Source: Verrucomicrobiota bacterium | GTDB taxonomy: Bacteria; Verrucomicrobiota; Verrucomicrobiia; Verrucomicrobiales; Verrucomicrobiaceae | Assembly: GCA_023429545.1 (NCBI GenBank) | Contig: JAEYUU010000138.1 | Location: 1-9,412, forward strand | Length of the DNA stretch: 9,412 bases | Direction: 5' to 3' | In this document: one piece after another, positions 6,754-9,412 of the stretch | Position numbering within the stretch: position 1 is the first letter of the stretch | How the letters are laid out: every line of letters begins with the position of its first letter | Program-made: the position numbers and the translations under genes | The notes under the pieces: generated by a model | Databases searched by the model: none | What the model was told of the DNA's origin: nothing | Seen by the model: the letters and a program-made list of their open reading frames with translations, nothing else

Positions 6754-7544
6754 TGTTGTGGTTCTCCTCCGCTCATTGGGCGGCGGCACAGCGCGTTCCA
6801 GCCTTGGGTGTTGTCCTCCCACGGAAAGAGTTTATCCAGCCACAAGTAAATCCCCTTGCGGACGAAACCGAGCCACAGCCGCATCGCGAGGCGGGGCACG
6901 GCATACCAGCCGGGATTGCCGCGTCTTTCCATGATGCCATCCATGACCCTGCACGTGTAGTGATTCATCACCGCCATGGTGGCGAAGTGCCCGCCTTGCG
7001 GTTCGAGCGCGATCACCTCGAAGCCCGACTCCTCCAGCATCTTCCTCATTCCGATGTTGGTGAAATGTCCGTAGTGGTAGGGAAGGTTGTGCAACCAGGC
7101 GGACTGGGGGGCTGTCACCACCACGTGACCTCCGGGCTTGGAGAGCCGGAAGAGCTCCCGGCAGACCGCGGACGCATCGGGCACATGCTCCAGCACCTGC
7201 ATGCAGAGAATCGCTTCGTAAGCCTGTGCGGGAAGCCCGGTGTCTGCCACATCCGCCACATGATCCACGCCTTCGCCAGCCAGGAAATCCAGCGTCTCCA
7301 GTGCGGCGCCGGTGGCGATGAGCTCGGCGCGAAGGTGTTGCTCCTGCAGCCGCCCACTCCCCGCATCGAGAAGCTTCGTGCCGGATGCAAGCAGGGGCAT
7401 CAATCGCCGACGGACGAAGTCGTTGATGGGAAAGCGGTCTGCTTGCAGCCGCTCGTGCCAGGATGCAGGAAGGAAGGTTTTGCCAAGGGACGTTGCTGCC
7501 ATGCCGTTGTCGCGCGAAAAGATAGGGAGACTTCTCTTCGCCAC
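6750..7544 (-). CDS. Class I SAM-dependent methyltransferase
   Basis: This 264-residue protein has the Rossmann-like fold of class I methyltransferases, which transfer a methyl group from S-adenosylmethionine. Seen: motif I KLLDAGSGRLQEQ (57-69), an acidic end of the second strand at LETLDFL (82-88), VADVAD (96-101), the motif around CMQVLEHVPD (114-123) typical of the Methyltransf_11-type family, and KPGGHVVVTAPQ (136-147). A C-terminal region (about 150-260) with HNLPYHYGHFTNIGMRKML and a hydrophobic, Trp-rich helix near the end (WLGFVRKGIYLWLDKLF, 224-240) may guide it to the membrane. No signal peptide is present. I start it at the GTG at 7544, preceded by a modest CGGGA; an in-frame ATG at 7502 (residue 15) is a reasonable alternative and loses no domain. 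It leads a two-gene unit with the acyltransferase. Given the context, sugar O-methylation of the surface glycan is likely, but small-molecule or lipid substrates cannot be excluded. Confidence 0.88.
   Translation of the reverse strand: MAKRSLPIFSRDNGMAATSLGKTFLPASWHERLQADRFPINDFVRRRLMPLLASGTKLLDAGSGRLQEQHLRAELIATGAALETLDFLAGEGVDHVADVADTGLPAQAYEAILCMQVLEHVPDASAVCRELFRLSKPGGHVVVTAPQSAWLHNLPYHYGHFTNIGMRKMLEESGFEVIALEPQGGHFATMAVMNHYTCRVMDGIMERRGNPGWYAVPRLAMRLWLGFVRKGIYLWLDKLFPWEDNTQGWNALCRRPMSGGEPQH
6764..6770 (-). promoter_or_regulatory. Ribosome binding site supporting the TTG start of the acyltransferase
   Basis: GGAGGAG on the minus strand lies inside the last codons of the methyltransferase gene and ends 10 nt before the TTG at 6753. 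It is the clearest Shine-Dalgarno match for an in-frame acyltransferase start, and the TTGA stop/start overlap fits reinitiation. Competing evidence is the stronger AGGAGGTG at 6625-6618 before an out-of-frame ATG. Confidence 0.5.
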
Positions 7545-7621
7545 ATTCCCGACTCATGCAAATTTGTTTGCTCCAAATGTCACACGCTTGACGCCGCGCT
7601 GATATTCCACCACTCGGATAG

Positions 7622-8956
7622 ATGATCCAGCGCAGTTTGTTCGTGGCCCGCACGCGCCTCAGGGAAATCGCACAATACAGCCCCGCCCTGCGCACCATGC
7701 GCGCGACATGGCTGGCGGCGAAATCCCGTACCACCTCATCTCCTGCCGCGCGATTTGACCTTCTCTGCCGGGCCTACACGGATGCCGGCTGCGCCCCGTT
7801 CCAGCGACGGCTCGCCGCAGCCATTCGACGCCTCAGCGCCAACTCCACCCACGACGACCTGGACTGGCGCAAGGGACCATCACATTCCGTCTATGAAAAG
7901 TGGTTGTCTGGCCAGCCCGGGGTCAGCCGCACCGTCGTGCTCAAGGCGCCCGGCCCGGGCGGTGAGAAAGGCGTCATCCTCTCGACCTTCGAGTACAACT
8001 GGCTGCGTTTCCTCCGCGATCCGGAAGTCTTCCGTGAGTTGAGCCGGAAATATCACTTCATCTTTTCCACCAGTTGGTCCCCCACCGACTACGGTCTTCT
8101 TGCCCGCGCGTTGCAACTCGATTCGGAGTCAACCTTCTTCGTCCAGTCGTGTTCCTACGAAGAGATCCCAAAAATCGAAAGCTTTCACCCCCGGCTTCGA
8201 TGCCTCGAGACACTGCCTTGCGACTGGCTGCATCCGGACCTGATCCCCTCCCGGCCCCATGCCGAACGCGATATCGATCTGCTCATGGTATCCAACTGGG
8301 CGCCCTTCAAGCGACACTGGGCACTGTTCAACGCCCTGCGCGATTTACCTGCGAACCTGCGGGTAGTCTGCATCGGCCAGCCTGACAGCGGGCGTACACT
8401 GAAGGACATCCGTCAACTGCAGCAGGACCTCGGCGCGACCCAGCAAATCGAATTCCTGGAAAGCATTCCGATCGAGCAAGTTAATGCGCTGCAGTGTCGC
8501 GCGAAGGTGGCGGTCATTCTCAGCCTCTGGGAAGGCTGTTGTGTGGCAGCAGCAGAGGGTCTTATGGCGGGCGCCGCGCTTGCCATGTGCCGTGGTGCTC
8601 ACGTGGGACCACTCGCCTATATTCAAGAACGCACCGGCACGCTTCTCAGTCGCAGGCCATTGGCCAAGGAAATCGCCGCCGCGCTCCAGCAGTCCGCGGC
8701 ACAAACTCCCCGCGCCTTCGCGGAGGCTCGCTTGTCCTGCCATGAATCGTTGAAAAGACTGAACACATTGCTCAACACCCACGACGTCGCAGCGGGACGG
8801 CCATGGACCCAAGACCTTGCCGCAGTCTGCTGGCGGCCTCATCCGAGGCTCCTGGACGAAGCGGATCAAGTACATCTGGCCCCGTCGTACGCTTCGCTGC
8901 ACGCCCTCTTCCCGGACGTGTTCCCCTCGGACCTCATGCAGACAAGCTGGCGTTAG
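7622..8956 (+). CDS. Glycosyltransferase, GT-B fold, GT4-like
   Basis: The 444-residue product looks like a cytoplasmic GT-B glycosyltransferase. Seen: a first Rossmann half with GVILSTFEYNWLRFL (117-131) and YHFIFSTSWSPTDYGLL (144-160), a linker around LPCDWLHPDLIPS (198-210), and a second half starting DIDLLMVSNWAPFKRHWAL (217-235). That half continues with NLRVVCIGQ (245-253), IEFLESIPIEQVNALQCRAK (276-295), VILSLWEGCCVAAAEGLMAG (298-317) and LTG-type closing turns. The SLWEG...AAEGLMAG element matches the nucleotide-sugar binding signature of GT4 enzymes (Glu305 and Glu312 in the usual two acidic positions), and FKR (229-231) sits where the family often has its phosphate-contacting basic residue. 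The first about 85 residues are not recognisable, and the usual glycine-rich N-terminal loop is not obvious, so this is a divergent member. The ATG at 7622 follows a weak GGATAG. It diverges from the methyltransferase across 77 bp and ends 9 bp before the convergent methyltransferase at the right edge. Confidence 0.8.
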   Translation: MIQRSLFVARTRLREIAQYSPALRTMRATWLAAKSRTTSSPAARFDLLCRAYTDAGCAPFQRRLAAAIRRLSANSTHDDLDWRKGPSHSVYEKWLSGQPGVSRTVVLKAPGPGGEKGVILSTFEYNWLRFLRDPEVFRELSRKYHFIFSTSWSPTDYGLLARALQLDSESTFFVQSCSYEEIPKIESFHPRLRCLETLPCDWLHPDLIPSRPHAERDIDLLMVSNWAPFKRHWALFNALRDLPANLRVVCIGQPDSGRTLKDIRQLQQDLGATQQIEFLESIPIEQVNALQCRAKVAVILSLWEGCCVAAAEGLMAGAALAMCRGAHVGPLAYIQERTGTLLSRRPLAKEIAAALQQSAAQTPRAFAEARLSCHESLKRLNTLLNTHDVAAGRPWTQDLAAVCWRPHPRLLDEADQVHLAPSYASLHALFPDVFPSDLMQTSWR

Positions 8957-8965
8957 CCGGACTCT

Positions 8966-9412
8966 TCACCGCTTGCTTGCCACAAAATAAAGGAACTTGG
9001 AGGAGGAAGGATCCCCGGGAACACCCAGTGAGTCCCCCTCATCAGTCACAATGTGGTGCACATCATAACCGGCGGTGCGCAATTGGTCACACTGCCTATC
9101 CTGGCGGATGTAATAGGTCACCATGCCGTAGTTGAATGCCGAATCCACCCGCCATACGTATTCATCTGTCGCGCGCTCATGGCGGCTCCATTTCAGCCAG
9201 TTGAGGATGCCTCGCACATACGCGCCCAGCCCGCCCACCAATCGCTTCGGATGGATGGTTCGGGGCAGGTTCGAGGGTGCCCATGGCCGCGCCACCCGCA
9301 CCCGGGCATTGTGTGTGGAAAAGATAAACCATCCGCCTTTGCGCAGTTTGCGGCCGATGGTTGAAAGGGCCAACAACCGATCCTCATGGGAGAGGTAGTC
9401 CAATCCCTGTGC
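8966..9412 (-). CDS. Class I SAM-dependent methyltransferase (partial, N-terminus outside window)
   Basis: The 149 visible residues are the C-terminal half of a class I methyltransferase. Seen: AQGLDYLSHEDRLLAL at the visible start, corresponding to the segment after the SAM-binding core, then LRKGGWFIFSTHNARV (the KPGG-strand region), and a C-terminal part with YYIRQDRQCDQLRTAGYDV and the closing FLYFVASKR. The glycine-rich SAM-binding motif I would lie beyond the right edge, so catalytic competence cannot be judged. The frame stays open to base 9412. An in-frame TTG at 9403 is inside the conserved LDYLSHEDR element and is not a credible start. The sequence is clearly different from the other methyltransferase here, so the two probably modify different positions or substrates. 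The stop codon is 9 bp from the end of the convergent glycosyltransferase, with no hairpin terminator visible between them. Confidence 0.85.
   Translation of the reverse strand, partial: AQGLDYLSHEDRLLALSTIGRKLRKGGWFIFSTHNARVRVARPWAPSNLPRTIHPKRLVGGLGAYVRGILNWLKWSRHERATDEYVWRVDSAFNYGMVTYYIRQDRQCDQLRTAGYDVHHIVTDEGDSLGVPGDPSSSKFLYFVASKR

Noticed and set aside
7545..7621. Promoters in the 77-bp divergent gap between the methyltransferase and the GT-B gene
   Set aside because: TTGACG (7588-7593, plus) and GTGACA (minus) resemble -35 boxes, but neither has a believable -10 box at 16-18 bp. A promoter probably exists here, but I cannot place it.
6648..7625. A 325-codon open frame on the plus strand, antisense to the methyltransferase
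   Set aside because: The minus strand encodes intact methyltransferase motifs in the correct order; the plus-strand product has no family features and is a compositional shadow.
1..9412. Mobile elements, CRISPR arrays, toxin-antitoxin or phage-defence genes
   Set aside because: No transposase or integrase motifs, no regularly spaced repeats beyond the single 14-bp pair, and every supported gene has a surface-polysaccharide role.

Overview
This window is a piece of a GC-rich, probably Gram-negative chromosome carrying a locus for building and decorating a cell-surface polysaccharide (exopolysaccharide, capsule or O-antigen-like). Every gene fits that theme. There is no sign of an insertion sequence, phage, CRISPR array, tRNA or rRNA. 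The initiating sugar transferase resembles the branch often found beside exosortase/PEP-CTERM systems, and such loci are common in Verrucomicrobiota and some Proteobacteria. A Verrucomicrobiota-type host is plausible but unproven: no exosortase, PEP-CTERM protein or phylogenetic marker lies in the window.

Layout from left to right. Positions 1-3627 hold a minus-strand block, read right to left: a polyprenyl glycosylphosphotransferase (chain initiation), a Wzy/WaaL-type O-antigen polymerase/ligase with an unusual C-terminal tail, and a membrane-anchored family 2 glycosyltransferase cut by the left edge. An AT-rich divergent control region (3628-3800) separates this block from a plus-strand hexapeptide-repeat O-acetyltransferase (3801-4394). 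That gene runs tail to tail into, and overlaps by 9 bp, a minus-strand polysaccharide deacetylase (4386-5333). A 208-bp gap with a candidate promoter and a 14-bp direct repeat follows. Next comes a minus-strand pair, a methyltransferase (6750-7544) and a membrane acyltransferase-3 (5542-6753), apparently coupled through a 4-bp TTGA overlap. A short divergent gap leads to a plus-strand GT-B glycosyltransferase (7622-8956), which converges with a second methyltransferase cut by the right edge (8966-9412).

How the genes work together (inference from families). The glycosylphosphotransferase would load the first sugar phosphate onto undecaprenyl phosphate at the inner membrane. The GT2 and GT-B enzymes would extend the repeat unit. 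The two methyltransferases, the hexapeptide acetyltransferase and the acyltransferase-3 would decorate it, and the deacetylase would remove N- or O-acetyl groups. The Wzy_C protein would polymerise or ligate the units. A flippase and chain-length/export proteins are not in the window and would be expected nearby.

I see no clearly new biological system. The points most worth a second look are the unclear start (or frameshift) of the acyltransferase, the extra C-terminal tail on the Wzy_C protein, the tail-to-tail overlap of an acetylating and a deacetylating gene, and two small sequence structures in the intergenic regions.
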